NCBI RefSeq assembly: GCF_000725425.1
Contig: NZ_CP006019.1
Span: forward strand, 186,001 to 250,000
Length of the DNA: 64,000 bases
Source: Palaeococcus pacificus DY20341
GTDB taxonomy: Archaea; Methanobacteriota_B; Thermococci; Thermococcales; Thermococcaceae
Direction of reading: 5' to 3'
Below are positions 1 to 8,065 of this stretch, one piece after another. Below the pieces are notes generated by a model. It searched no databases, was not told the DNA's origin, and worked only from the letters and a program-made list of their open reading frames with translations. The translations under genes were made by a program, and so were the position numbers. Every line of letters starts with the position of its first letter. Within the stretch, counting starts at the first letter, position 1.

Positions 1-1
1 G

Positions 2-427
2 CTCGTTAACACTTTCTATGACTCCGCTGTAATATGTATGTTCACAACAAAGCCAGGATTCGAGCGCATCTTGGAGTTTGGAAATGCAGTTACAGGCTTT
101 AGCTTAACGGCCGAAAAGTGGCTTAACGAGGTCGGCCTTAGAATAATCCACCTCCAGAGGATACTCCTTCTCCTTGGAGGGCCAGATGCGTATTGGGATC
201 CAAGAAAGGATGATGACAATCCGCCGAGGTTCTACGAACCACTTCCAAGCGGCATTGCAAAAGGCAAAGCCCCACGGAGAGAGGAGATTAAGCAGAAAGC
301 TGAACAATACTATGAAGAAGTTGGTTACGATGAGAACGGCATTCCAAAGGAGGAGGTTCTGGAAGAGCTTGGTTTAGGAGATGCGAAAAGAGCGGTTGAG
401 AAAATAAAGAAGCGTTTAGGCGTTTAA
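2..427 (+). CDS. Tungsten-containing aldehyde:ferredoxin oxidoreductase, C-terminal part (gene cut by window start)
   Basis: Only the last ~141 residues are present; the frame is open from base 2 and the true start lies outside. The fragment begins with FYDSAVICMF, which matches the part of AOR-family enzymes that carries the last [4Fe-4S] cysteine (Cys at bases 35-37). It ends with the family-typical 'YYEEVGYDENGIPKEE..LEELGL' tail. AOR-family enzymes oxidise aldehydes to acids with ferredoxin, using a tungsten bis-pterin and one [4Fe-4S] cluster in the cytoplasm. The tail does not resemble my memory of P. furiosus FOR or GOR; it is closer to AOR or WOR-type members, but the subtype is not resolved. 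The MoaD and MoeB-like genes just downstream fit a tungstopterin locus. Confidence 0.85.
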   Translation, partial: LVNTFYDSAVICMFTTKPGFERILEFGNAVTGFSLTAEKWLNEVGLRIIHLQRILLLLGGPDAYWDPRKDDDNPPRFYEPLPSGIAKGKAPRREEIKQKAEQYYEEVGYDENGIPKEEVLEELGLGDAKRAVEKIKKRLGV

Positions 428-454
428 CTTTCTTTTAACTTTTGGTTTTGGAAA

Positions 455-491
455 TCTTTAAAATCTCTTTGCTGAGCTTCTTTTGGTGAGC
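455..491 (+). promoter_or_regulatory. TATA box and ribosome binding site for the 495 gene
   Basis: TTTAAAAT at 457-464 is placed to start transcription near 486. GGTGAG at 485-490 sits about five bases before the ATG at 495. Together they argue against the upstream TTG (483) and GTG (486) as start codons. Confidence 0.5.
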
Positions 492-494
492 AAA

Positions 495-815
495 ATGTGG
501 CGTGAAAAATTAAGGCAAGGAATTCTTGAAAATGATGAGATACTAATTGAGCTTACTATTGGCGGTGAATGTGGCGAGTGGCTTCCGAGCTTAGCTCTCT
601 ACGACAAGGAAAACGATGTTTGGTACTACTTTGACAACGATATTATGCCTGGGATGACGGAAGAGGAGGCTATGAGAAACGCGGTGGAGTTCTTTGAGAA
701 GATGGTAGTCGGATTAGAGAAGCCCATATTAAAAGTCTCGCCTCTGAAGGAAGCACCAAAAGAAGTTTACGATAAGTTTGAGCACTTTTTGAAGGGGTTG
801 AAGGATGAGGGTTAA
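495..815 (+). CDS. Conserved hypothetical protein of the AOR/MoaD locus
   Basis: A soluble, acidic protein of about 106 residues with no membrane segment and no motif I can name. The start at 495 (MWREKLRQG) is chosen because GGTGAG lies five bases upstream and a TATA box at 457-464 puts the transcript start near 486. It lies between the AOR-family gene and a MoaD-like gene, whose start it overlaps by 11 bases, so the two are probably co-transcribed and translationally coupled. A role linked to tungsten cofactor or aldehyde metabolism is inferred from position only. Confidence 0.7.
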   Translation: MWREKLRQGILENDEILIELTIGGECGEWLPSLALYDKENDVWYYFDNDIMPGMTEEEAMRNAVEFFEKMVVGLEKPILKVSPLKEAPKEVYDKFEHFLKGLKDEG

Positions 816-1026
816 AATTAAGCTTTATGGAGACTTAGCACTGAATCACTCCCCTGAGTTTGAGCTTGAGGTTAGAGAGGGTTCTGATGTCAAAGAACTC
901 CTAAGGGAGCTTAAAATTAGTGTGGAAGAGCATCACATCCTTGTAAATGAGAGAAAAGTTGATGAGAGTTATAAACTCAAAGATGGCGACGTTTTAAAGC
1001 TTCTCCCTGTTGTTTACGGTGGTTAA
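805..1026 (+). CDS. MoaD/ThiS-family sulfur carrier protein
   Basis: 73 residues with the ubiquitin-like pattern of MoaD/ThiS: an N-terminal strand 'MRVKIKLYGDLAL', a middle 'DVKELLRELKI' helix, a 'LKDGDVLKLLPVV' strand and the required C-terminal Gly-Gly (VVYGG). Such carriers are adenylated and thiocarboxylated at the last Gly and donate sulfur to molybdopterin, thiamine or tRNA. It overlaps the upstream hypothetical gene by 11 bases. Beside an AOR-family gene, supply of dithiolene sulfur for tungstopterin is the likeliest job. A second carrier of the same family follows at 1364. Confidence 0.85.
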   Translation: MRVKIKLYGDLALNHSPEFELEVREGSDVKELLRELKISVEEHHILVNERKVDESYKLKDGDVLKLLPVVYGG

Positions 1027-1301
1027 AGGCCAACGTCCTCCCCAAACGTCAGCGTTAAGTATAGCTCAACAGTGCCGTTCTTGATATTTTGGATTATCTC
1101 TTCCTTGAATTTTTCAAGTTCTTCTCTGCTCAGCTCTCTCTTTTCACTGAGATTCTTTATCTTTCCATCGCGCTTGTCAAAAATTATAGTTTCTTCCTTT
1201 CTAACGATTAGAGGGACATAGTTTATCTTGATGCCGTAAAGCTCTTCAGCGTAGGCTATCTTTGAGAGGAGCAAATTTGTATAGCTTTTTAACTCGTCCA
1301 T
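1023..1301 (-). CDS. Hypothetical protein, 92 residues
   Basis: A small charged soluble protein (MDELKSYTNLLLSKIAYAEEL...), unassigned. It is on the opposite strand to the two MoaD-like genes that flank it, and its stop codon overlaps that of the upstream MoaD gene: the sequence TTAA at 1023-1026 serves both stops. A purine-rich GATGAG precedes the ATG. Length, charge pattern and tight packing suggest a real gene rather than a chance frame, but no function can be read from it. Confidence 0.6.
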   Translation of the reverse strand: MDELKSYTNLLLSKIAYAEELYGIKINYVPLIVRKEETIIFDKRDGKIKNLSEKRELSREELEKFKEEIIQNIKNGTVELYLTLTFGEDVGL

Positions 1302-1369
1302 GGCTCATCGTCCTAAGTTCGCCAAATGCCTTTTATACTTGACGGAGCAAAAGTGAGTGGGGGATGAAA

Positions 1370-1633
1370 ATGAAGGTGAAGGTTAGGTATTTTGCGCGCT
1401 TTAGAACTCTTGCGGGAACTTCTGAAGAGGAACTTGAGCTTAAAGAAGGGGCGACTATAAAAGACCTTGTTGAGCTCATAAAGGAGAAGCACTCTGCATT
1501 TAGTGAGGAAGTGTTTGAGCAGAACGAAGAAGCAGACGTCAATGTTTCAAGAAACGGGCGTTATGCTAAGTTTGATGAGGTTCTTCAGGAGGGGGACATA
1601 GTAGCTCTATTTCCTCCCACGAGCGGTGGTTGA
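1370..1633 (+). CDS. MoaD family protein (second sulfur carrier of the locus)
   Basis: About 87 residues, close to archaeal MoaD: 'VKVRYFARFRTLAG' at the start (the RYFA.. strand and the LAG turn are typical), an 'ATIKDLVELI' helix, 'GRYAKFDEVLQEGDIVALFPPTSGG' at the end with the obligatory Gly-Gly. GGGGG at ~1358-1362 fits the ATG at 1370 better than the in-frame ATG at 1364. The start codon of the adenylating-enzyme gene follows at once, so carrier and activator are coupled. Likely the sulfur carrier for molybdopterin/tungstopterin synthesis. Confidence 0.88.
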   Translation: MKVKVRYFARFRTLAGTSEEELELKEGATIKDLVELIKEKHSAFSEEVFEQNEEADVNVSRNGRYAKFDEVLQEGDIVALFPPTSGG

Positions 1634-1634
1634 A

Positions 1635-2327
1635 ATGCTGAGCGATAGAGAGCTCGAGCGCTATGATCGACAGATTAAAATCTTTGGCATCGAAGGGCAG
1701 GAGAAGCTTAAAAACGCAAGGGTGGCAATTGTTGGTGTTGGTGGCCTTGGAAGTCCTGTAGCTTACTATTTAGCGGCCGCTGGTGTTAACCTTTTGCTGA
1801 TAGATGAGCAAAAGCCTGAATTGAGCAATCTCAACCGCCAAATTCTCCACTGGGAAGAGGACTTTGGGAAGCCCAAGCCGCTTTCCGCTAAATGGAAGCT
1901 TGAAAAGCTGAATCCAGACATAGAGATCGAGACTTTTGTTGGGCGCTTGAGCGAAGATAATATTGAGGATGTTTTAGGCAATGTGGATGTCATAGTGGAC
2001 TGCTTGGACAATTTCGAGACGCGCTATCTTTTAGATGAATACGCCCACAAAAAGGGCATACCTCTCGTTCATGGGGCTGTTGAGGGGCTCTATGGCCAAG
2101 TAACGACCATAATTCCGGGAAAAACCAAATGCTTACGAGAGATATTTCCGAAAGCACCAGAGAAGAAGGAATCGTTTCCAATTTTAGGGGCTACTGCTGG
2201 TGCTGTGGGAAGCATTCAGGCGGTTGAAGTGATTAAGCTTTTAACTGGCTGTGGAGAACCCTTAATGAACAAGCTTTTAATAGCTGACTTGGCCCATAAT
2301 GCCTTTGAAGTTGTTGAGCTTGAATGA
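1635..2327 (+). CDS. MoeB/ThiF-family sulfur-carrier adenylyltransferase
   Basis: About 230 residues of the E1-like ThiF fold. The ATP-binding glycine motif 'VGVGGLGSPVAYYLAAAGV' lies near residue 35 and is followed by the 'LSNLNRQ' arginine motif and 'DCLDNFETRYLLDEYAHKKGIPLVHGAV'. It would adenylate the C-terminal Gly of the adjacent MoaD-like carriers. The two CxxC zinc pairs of bacterial MoeB are missing ('TKCLREIFP' keeps one Cys), and there is no rhodanese domain. The start at 1635 follows two bases after the MoaD stop; an in-frame GTG at 1626 is possible. Confidence 0.85.
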   Translation: MLSDRELERYDRQIKIFGIEGQEKLKNARVAIVGVGGLGSPVAYYLAAAGVNLLLIDEQKPELSNLNRQILHWEEDFGKPKPLSAKWKLEKLNPDIEIETFVGRLSEDNIEDVLGNVDVIVDCLDNFETRYLLDEYAHKKGIPLVHGAVEGLYGQVTTIIPGKTKCLREIFPKAPEKKESFPILGATAGAVGSIQAVEVIKLLTGCGEPLMNKLLIADLAHNAFEVVELE

Positions 2328-2351
2328 GATCCAAATCTGGACGGTGGAAGT

Positions 2352-2921
2352 ATGATAATAGGTGTAGTTGGTAAAATAGCAGCAGGCAAAACAACGATAG
2401 CAAAGTTTTTGGAGGAGTTCGGCTTTTGTAGAGTCTCATGCAGCGATCCACTCATCGATTTGCTAACACACAATGTTGAAGAGTATTCTTGGGTTCCTGA
2501 GCTTCCGGAAAAAGCTGAGCCTACGAGGGATAAGCTGATTGATTATGGAAAATACCTCAAGGAAAGGTATGGGGAGGATATTCTCATCAGGCTTGCTCTC
2601 GATAAAAAAAGACACTGTGAAAATGTTGTTATTGATGGAGTGCGCTCAAGGGGAGAGATTGAGGCCGTCAAGCGCCATAGTGGTATTGTTCTCTATGTGG
2701 ACGCCCCTTCTGAGGTTAGGTATGAGCGTTTGAAGCAGAGAAATGCCAGCAAGGATAAGGTAATTCAGAGCTATGAAGACTTTCTCAAAATGGATGAAGC
2801 TGAGGAGGAACTTTACCATACAAGCAAGCTCAAACATCTAGCAGATTTTGTGGTGTCAAATGATGGGACGCTTGAGGAGCTCAAAAGTAAAGTTGTGGAA
2901 CTTTTAAAGAGCACCCTTTAA
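2352..2921 (+). CDS. P-loop nucleotide kinase, dephospho-CoA-kinase-like (UPF0200-type)
   Basis: 189 residues with an N-terminal Walker A (GVVGKIAAGKTT) and the fold order of dephospho-CoA/adenylate kinase-like proteins: 'SCSDPL' after the P-loop, 'VVIDGVRSRGEIEAV' in the Walker B region, 'YVDAPSEVRYERLKQRNA' in the lid. Archaeal members are annotated as UPF0200/dephospho-CoA-kinase-like; to my knowledge the substrate is not established, and archaeal CoA synthesis uses another family for this step. GGTGGAAGT precedes the ATG. It follows the MoeB-like gene by 24 bases and may share its transcript. Confidence 0.75.
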   Translation: MIIGVVGKIAAGKTTIAKFLEEFGFCRVSCSDPLIDLLTHNVEEYSWVPELPEKAEPTRDKLIDYGKYLKERYGEDILIRLALDKKRHCENVVIDGVRSRGEIEAVKRHSGIVLYVDAPSEVRYERLKQRNASKDKVIQSYEDFLKMDEAEEELYHTSKLKHLADFVVSNDGTLEELKSKVVELLKSTL

Positions 2922-2943
2922 TTATTTTGTACCGTGCGACAAT

Positions 2944-2982
2944 AGTTTTATAACTTTGGAGTATCAAATATTAAGGACGGTG
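2944..2982 (+). promoter_or_regulatory. TATA box and SD that decide the start of the DUF835 gene
   Basis: TTTTATAA at 2946-2953 would start transcription near 2975, so the in-frame TTG at 2956 lies upstream of the transcript. GGTG at 2979-2982 is well spaced from the GTG at 2989. Confidence 0.45.
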
Positions 2983-2988
2983 TGGGAA

Positions 2989-3822
2989 GTGGCTGAAATT
3001 AGTCAGATGTTAATCCCACTAAATCTGGTTGGAGGATTTGGGATTTTGATTGTAATTTATAATGGACTTAAGTATCGAAATAAGTTTTTTAGATCATTTA
3101 ACAGCTTAAAACGAATCTATGACGCTTTTCTCCTAGGATTCATGATGGTGTTTCTAGGGATTCTTTTGGCATTCTATAAAATAAATAAGACATACACAAC
3201 TTTAGATGTGCTCTTAAATGTCATTATTTTGGCTGTACTTTTGATATTTGGTCTCTCCTGGACGAAGCTGGTTAAAAACTTGGTAGAGGGCATAGAATCC
3301 TGTGCCACATTCTACGGGGAAGTTAAAGGGCTAGGGATAGCGTCTGGCCTCTATCTATGTAAGGATAGGGATTCGTGCCTAAACTTCTCCAAATCTCTTT
3401 TGGAGAGATTTCCAAGCATGATCATTTGCAGAGACCCATGTGAAGTGCTTAAAAAGAGGCTTGGATTTGAGGATCAAGTAAAGTGCTGGTGGCTCACAAA
3501 AGTTGAGGGGGAAAACGTTATCCATCCTACTCGGCTTCCATTTTTAACATACAACATAACTGAATTTATTAACGGGGAGGGCAAGAGGTTTGTTCTGCTT
3601 GATGGCATAGAGTACCTCGTGCTTGAGAACGGCTTTGATGCAATATACAAGTTCTTAACGACTCTTAAAGACTACGCTATACTCTATGATTCAATAATTT
3701 TGGTGCCGATAGATCCAGAGGCCTACGAGCACAAAGAGTACGGTCTCTTGTTGAGGGAATTTGAGATATTGGAGGAAAAGAAAGCTTTGTTCTCCAACAC
3801 TGGTAATGTTTATGTCTTCTGA
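2989..3822 (+). CDS. DUF835 family membrane protein
   Basis: About 277 residues. Three hydrophobic helices lead (around 'LNLVGGFGILIVIYNGL', 'FLLGFMMVFLGILLAFY' and 'VLLNVIILAVLLIFGLSW'), followed by a cytoplasmic domain of about 150 residues. That domain has the features of DUF835, a family expanded in Thermococcales: 'SGLYLCKDRD' near its start and 'RFVLLDGIEYLVLENGFDAIYKFL' in the middle. Function is unknown; the DUF835 part resembles a degenerate RecA/KaiC-like fold in family descriptions. GTG at 2989 is preferred because of a TATA box at 2946-2953 and GGTG at 2979; the frame stays open to a TTG at 2956. Confidence 0.75.
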   Translation: MAEISQMLIPLNLVGGFGILIVIYNGLKYRNKFFRSFNSLKRIYDAFLLGFMMVFLGILLAFYKINKTYTTLDVLLNVIILAVLLIFGLSWTKLVKNLVEGIESCATFYGEVKGLGIASGLYLCKDRDSCLNFSKSLLERFPSMIICRDPCEVLKKRLGFEDQVKCWWLTKVEGENVIHPTRLPFLTYNITEFINGEGKRFVLLDGIEYLVLENGFDAIYKFLTTLKDYAILYDSIILVPIDPEAYEHKEYGLLLREFEILEEKKALFSNTGNVYVF

Positions 3823-3845
3823 TTTCAATTTTTGAAGTGATGCAT

Positions 3846-5843
3846 ATGATGAAGTTTAGGAACTATGAAGAGTATTCAAGGCACTTCTCTAAGCTCATCC
3901 AGTTAGAGAGAGAAGAGGAGATGAAGCAACATAGGGAGGAAATTGAGAAACTAAGTGGCGAGAAAAGGGAAAAGCTTGGTAGAGCGGTTCTTCACTTAAA
4001 CGGAAAAGATGTGGGCAGAGGTTTAGGAGGAAGCTATCTAGTTAAGTTTGGAAGGAAGAGCTTCCCTGAGACGGAAATAAGCATCGGTGATTTGGTAATT
4101 GTGAGTAGAGGAAAGCCAAAAAAGGATGATCCTCAGGGGACTGTGGTGGAGAAAGGGAAGAATTTTCTCATAGTAGCTTTTGATAAGAAGCCTCCTCGTT
4201 GGGTATATGGCCGAGAGCTGCGGCTCGATTTATATGCCAACGACATAACTTTTCAAAGAATGCTCGAGGCTTTGAAGGTATTTAAACGAGAGGAGTTTTC
4301 AAAAATTCGGGGTGTGATTTTAGGGGGAAAAAGTCCCTCTTTTAGACCTCTCCGGTCAAAAATAGAATTTTTAAATAAAGATTTAAATCCCTCTCAAAAG
4401 ATGGCTGTTAAGCGCTCCCTTGAGGCTCAGGAGCTCTTTTTAATCCACGGGCCTCCTGGAACAGGCAAAACAACCACATTGGTGGAGTCGATAATCCAGC
4501 ATGTTAGGAAGGGCTACAAAGTTCTAGCGGCGGCTGATTCAAACGTAGCCGTCGATAATTTGGTGGAGAAGCTCGCCGGTTACGGTATCAAAGTAGTACG
4601 TATAGGAAACCCTGCTAGAGTTAGCAAATCCCTTTTAGAGCACACTTTGGACTATTTGGTCCAATATGAGGAGTCTTTTAAGAAGTCAGAGGAGATATGG
4701 GAGAAGATTGATAAGCTAAGGGAAGAGCAGAGAAAATACACGAAGCCTACTCCACAATGGCGTCGTGGCTTGAGTGACGAACAAATAAAAAGTCTTGCGA
4801 GAAGTGGGAGGAGCTCGAGAGGAGTTCCTTTAAGGAGACTTCAAGAGATGGCTAGGTGGCTTGAACTCCAGGAGAGAATAAATGCTCTCGTAAAGAAAGC
4901 GAGAGCGTTGGAGATGAACGCTGTTTCGAAGATTCTCGATAGTGCGCAAGTGGTCTGCTCTACGAACTCGACGGCTGGGAGTGAAATTTTATTTGGGCGA
5001 AAGTTTGATGTGGTCTTCATTGACGAAGCAACACAGGCGGTTGAGCCTTCCTGCTTGATCCCCATAACTAAAGGGAAGAAGATAGTTATGGCTGGAGACC
5101 ACAAGCAGTTGCCCCCAACAATTTTGAGCGAGAAGGCAAAGCCTCTGGAGTACACTTTATTTGAGCGGCTCTTAGATGTTTATGGCGAGAATATAAAGGA
5201 GCTTTTGAGGGTTCAGTACAGGATGAACGAGAAGATAATGGAATTTCCGAACAAAGAATTCTACGGCGGGCTTTTAATGGCTCACCCAAGCGTAGCGAGG
5301 CATACTTTAGAGGACTTTAACCTTAAGTTGAGTGGTTTAGAGGATGCTGATGAGTGGCTTAAAAAATCTTTAACCCCTGCGCAGCCAGTATCTTTTATAG
5401 ATACTTTTGGAAAATGCCGTGAGCGGAAGCGCAGAGGCTCAACCTCTTGGGAAAACCCGGGCGAAGCGCGCATCGTGGAAGAGATCGTTAGAAAGCTCCT
5501 TGAGATTGGGCTGAAAGCTGAGCACATTGGAGTAATCACGCCCTACGATGACCAGGTTGATGTTCTCAGGCGAAAGCTTGGGAAAATAGATGGACTTGAG
5601 ATTAAGAGCGTTGATGGCTATCAAGGGCGTGAGAAGGAGGTCATTGTAATTTCATTTGTGCGCTCAAATGATAGGGGCGAAATTGGATTTTTGAAGGATT
5701 TGAGGCGCTTGAACGTTGCCATAACAAGGGCGAAGAGAAAGCTCATTATGGTTGGCGACTCAAAGACGCTCTCGAACAATGGAGTGTACAGGAGGTTAAT
5801 TGAACACGTCAAAGATATGGGCGGGTATGTGGACTTTTCCTAA
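3846..5843 (+). CDS. Superfamily 1 helicase of the UPF1/IGHMBP2 type
   Basis: About 665 residues. An N-terminal ~200-residue region with a beta-barrel-like segment precedes the helicase core. Walker A is 'IHGPPGTGKTTT' near residue 203, motif Ia 'AAADSNVAVDNL', motif II 'VFIDEATQAVEP', motif III 'MAGDHKQLPPT', then 'LRVQYRMNEKIMEFPN', 'VDGYQGREKEVIVISFVRS' and 'RRLNVAITRAKRKLIMVGD'. These mark a DEAx SF1B helicase that unwinds DNA or RNA 5'->3' in this family. A charged helical insert ('RREEQRKYTKPTPQWRRG..' region) interrupts the first RecA-like domain, as in IGHMBP2. ATG at 3846 fits the upstream GTGA; starts at 3840 or 3849 are possible. Confidence 0.92.
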   Translation: MMKFRNYEEYSRHFSKLIQLEREEEMKQHREEIEKLSGEKREKLGRAVLHLNGKDVGRGLGGSYLVKFGRKSFPETEISIGDLVIVSRGKPKKDDPQGTVVEKGKNFLIVAFDKKPPRWVYGRELRLDLYANDITFQRMLEALKVFKREEFSKIRGVILGGKSPSFRPLRSKIEFLNKDLNPSQKMAVKRSLEAQELFLIHGPPGTGKTTTLVESIIQHVRKGYKVLAAADSNVAVDNLVEKLAGYGIKVVRIGNPARVSKSLLEHTLDYLVQYEESFKKSEEIWEKIDKLREEQRKYTKPTPQWRRGLSDEQIKSLARSGRSSRGVPLRRLQEMARWLELQERINALVKKARALEMNAVSKILDSAQVVCSTNSTAGSEILFGRKFDVVFIDEATQAVEPSCLIPITKGKKIVMAGDHKQLPPTILSEKAKPLEYTLFERLLDVYGENIKELLRVQYRMNEKIMEFPNKEFYGGLLMAHPSVARHTLEDFNLKLSGLEDADEWLKKSLTPAQPVSFIDTFGKCRERKRRGSTSWENPGEARIVEEIVRKLLEIGLKAEHIGVITPYDDQVDVLRRKLGKIDGLEIKSVDGYQGREKEVIVISFVRSNDRGEIGFLKDLRRLNVAITRAKRKLIMVGDSKTLSNNGVYRRLIEHVKDMGGYVDFS

Positions 5844-5853
5844 GGTGATGTGA

Positions 5854-6330
5854 ATGAAAGTGCTGATTGTTTACCTCTCCATCCATCACGGGAACACCAA
5901 AAAAGTCGCAAAGGCCATGGGTGAGGTTCTAAACGCTGAGCTTGCCAAGCCCTGGGCGGTTAATCCCGAGGAGCTCGAAAAGTATGATTTGATAGGCTTT
6001 GGCTCGGGGATTTACTGGTGGAGACATCACTGGGCACTCCTTAAACTCGTGGAGGATCTTCCAAGAATGGAAGGAAAGAAGGCTTTTATCTTCTCAACAG
6101 CCGGAATGAACATCCCGTGGTACAACCACAGAGCCCTCAGGAGAGAGCTCAAAGAGAAAGGCTTTCAAATTGTTGGAGAGTTCTCATGCAGAGGCTGGGA
6201 CACAAACGGCTGGCTCGCCAAAATAGGCGGCATAAATAAGGGGCATCCAAACGAGAAGGATTTAGAGAGAGCGAGGAGGTTTGCCAAGGAGTTGAAAAGA
6301 AATTTACATCCTTTCCACCCTAAATCTTGA
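5854..6330 (+). CDS. Flavodoxin family protein
   Basis: 158 residues of the flavodoxin fold: 'MKVLIVYLSIHHGNTKKVAKAM' supplies the FMN phosphate loop (S-x-H-x-G-N-T), 'YDLIGFGSGIYWWRHHWALLKLVEDLP' and 'KKAFIFSTAGMN' the isoalloxazine-contact loops. The family carries one- or two-electron transfer in the cytoplasm. It starts 10 bases after the helicase stop with GGTGAT upstream. The end overlaps the convergent membrane protein gene (6304-6852) by 27 bases, a rather large tail-to-tail overlap. Confidence 0.9.
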   Translation: MKVLIVYLSIHHGNTKKVAKAMGEVLNAELAKPWAVNPEELEKYDLIGFGSGIYWWRHHWALLKLVEDLPRMEGKKAFIFSTAGMNIPWYNHRALRRELKEKGFQIVGEFSCRGWDTNGWLAKIGGINKGHPNEKDLERARRFAKELKRNLHPFHPKS

Positions 6331-6852
6331 ATACACAATAAAAGAATGAATCGAATGAAACACAACGAAAAAAACTGAGAGAATAATATAAATAGAGTAG
6401 TGATAGGGTATTTTTATAAAAAGAGATTTCCCAATGAGCCCTATTCCAACAAACCATATAATTGTTGTATATGCAGGAGCCATGAATCCAAATACACTTT
6501 GACTCCAAGAAGATTCAGGAAAATATATCTGCATTAACCAAGACATAAAATATACACATATTCCAAGTACATATAGGAGAAAACCAATTTTTTGTTGTGG
6601 CTCATTAAGTTCTAATTTAAAAAGCAATGGGAGAAAGAAAACAATTACTCTTAGGGTCTTTTCCGGTATCCCGATAAATTTTGGTATGTTACTCCAAAAG
6701 TTGCTCCTTTGATATGGCTCTGGGAGTTTACTTGCAAATATAACATTCCATAAAAATATCGGAATTAATAAAATGAAGCAACTTGCCAAATAACTCATTA
6801 TCCCCGTGATAACCATTATAATCCCTCCCAGTAACATTAGTTGAATTCTCAA
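6304..6852 (-). CDS. Unassigned multi-spanning membrane protein
   Basis: 182 residues, about five hydrophobic helices, no recognised motif. It ends with a basic tail (SRFRVERM). The start overlaps the stop of the upstream membrane protein gene by 4 bases (ATGA), so the two form a coupled pair. The coding sequence is visibly AT-richer than its neighbours, with many ATA and AAA codons, which could mean transfer or simply a fast-evolving membrane protein. Its 3' end runs into the flavodoxin gene. Function unknown; I cannot tie it to a family. Confidence 0.65.
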   Translation of the reverse strand: MRIQLMLLGGIIMVITGIMSYLASCFILLIPIFLWNVIFASKLPEPYQRSNFWSNIPKFIGIPEKTLRVIVFFLPLLFKLELNEPQQKIGFLLYVLGICVYFMSWLMQIYFPESSWSQSVFGFMAPAYTTIIWFVGIGLIGKSLFIKIPYHYSIYIILSVFFVVFHSIHSFIVYSRFRVERM

Positions 6853-7757
6853 TTCCCGATATCCGATAGGATGTTAGAATCTGGCACATAGAACATATAC
6901 CCTATTAATCCTCCATATATACATGCGGAGATAGTTGTTTCTATTGTGTGCCCTATCAAAACATCTGGTGGGAAAATTCCCTGAGCCATTATTATTTGAA
7001 AGCCATGATAAATGAACAGCAACATTAGACTTATCATTGTCTTCATTCTGCTACTGTTCATCAATATAATTGGTACTGAGAATACAATCCACAATAACCC
7101 TCTGATAAAGTGATAAAGCAAAAACAACGGCCTCTCCTTTATTGTCACTATTATTTGACTCATGAAATTCAATTGTTCTGTAGTTCCAGAGTAGAACAAC
7201 CTGACGGCTTCAAACTGCCAAGCAACATAATAGCCAAAAAATAGGTATATTATTATGTAAAGTAACGCAAAAACAGGGGCTTTTTTCACCCAACTCTTTA
7301 TTTCAATCTTTGCCAAGACCTCTTTTATGATTATATTCTCCGTGGCCTTTCGTTTTCCTAAAATAATAACTGTAAGCGGAACTACTATTATGGTTGTTAT
7401 CACACCTCTTAACATAATATTTAAAATCTCCATATTTGTCATAAAAGGAAAAGCTTCTCTAAAATAGAGCGTTTCTATTTGCGCAACGAAATATTCTATT
7501 CCCCAAAAACTCAAACCTAAAGCCAAGATTAATTTAATCCCACCCCATTCTGACAATTTCACGTTTATACTTAGGGCAATTGCTCCAAGTAGAGAAACCA
7601 ATAACATCAATCCAAAAATAGTATTTTGCATATCTTCTGTTACTCTTGATGTAATCTCTGAAGACACTGGTATTATCAAAGTTGGCACCATAATACCTAC
7701 CACAAAAACTACTGTAAGTGCTAGTATCCTTAATATATCGCCAACGATATTCCTCAT
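6849..7757 (-). CDS. Unassigned multi-spanning membrane protein, partner of the 6304 gene
   Basis: About 302 residues with seven or eight hydrophobic helices starting at 'MRNIVGDILRILALTVVFVVGIMVP'. The frame stays open to 7871, but ATG at 7757 has AGGAG seven bases upstream and the extra 38 residues look unlike protein of this type. No catalytic motif stands out and I do not recognise the family. Arrangement with the next gene (4-base overlap) suggests a two-component membrane complex. AT-rich like its partner. Confidence 0.65.
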   Translation of the reverse strand: MRNIVGDILRILALTVVFVVGIMVPTLIIPVSSEITSRVTEDMQNTIFGLMLLVSLLGAIALSINVKLSEWGGIKLILALGLSFWGIEYFVAQIETLYFREAFPFMTNMEILNIMLRGVITTIIVVPLTVIILGKRKATENIIIKEVLAKIEIKSWVKKAPVFALLYIIIYLFFGYYVAWQFEAVRLFYSGTTEQLNFMSQIIVTIKERPLFLLYHFIRGLLWIVFSVPIILMNSSRMKTMISLMLLFIYHGFQIIMAQGIFPPDVLIGHTIETTISACIYGGLIGYMFYVPDSNILSDIGN

Positions 7758-8065
7758 GATAACTCCTCTTAACTCTTTTAATCTTTTTAAAACCGCACCG
7801 CCCGATTGCATATAACTATGCAAACTTATAATTGCTTGGACGGAGGGTAACAAAGCTACATATCCATGCATTTCTTGAAGTTTAACTGATTATCGAATTT
7901 ATTGGATGATAAGATATAACTCTTTCGCTATTGCTCTTTTTATTTGATTGTTGGTTAAGATTGATGCAAGGTTTAATATTATAAGGCATGGTGGAAGAAA
8001 TTCTGTTTCCATGAGCTTGATGTTCTCGTGACAAATACATAAAAAAGAGCACAAAAAATCTAAAT
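7758..8065. other. AT-rich intergenic stretch
   Basis: About 308 bases between the membrane-protein pair and the phosphohexomutase gene, both transcribed leftwards. It must hold the promoter of the 7757 gene, but TTTTAAAA at 7785-7792 sits rather close to the start. I see no convincing small gene, RNA or repeat in it. Confidence 0.4.

Noticed and set aside
7872-8065. Possible small RNA (C/D box) in the gap left of the phosphohexomutase gene
   Set aside because: A TGATAA-like stretch occurs but no matching D box and no paired C'/D' set could be found by eye.
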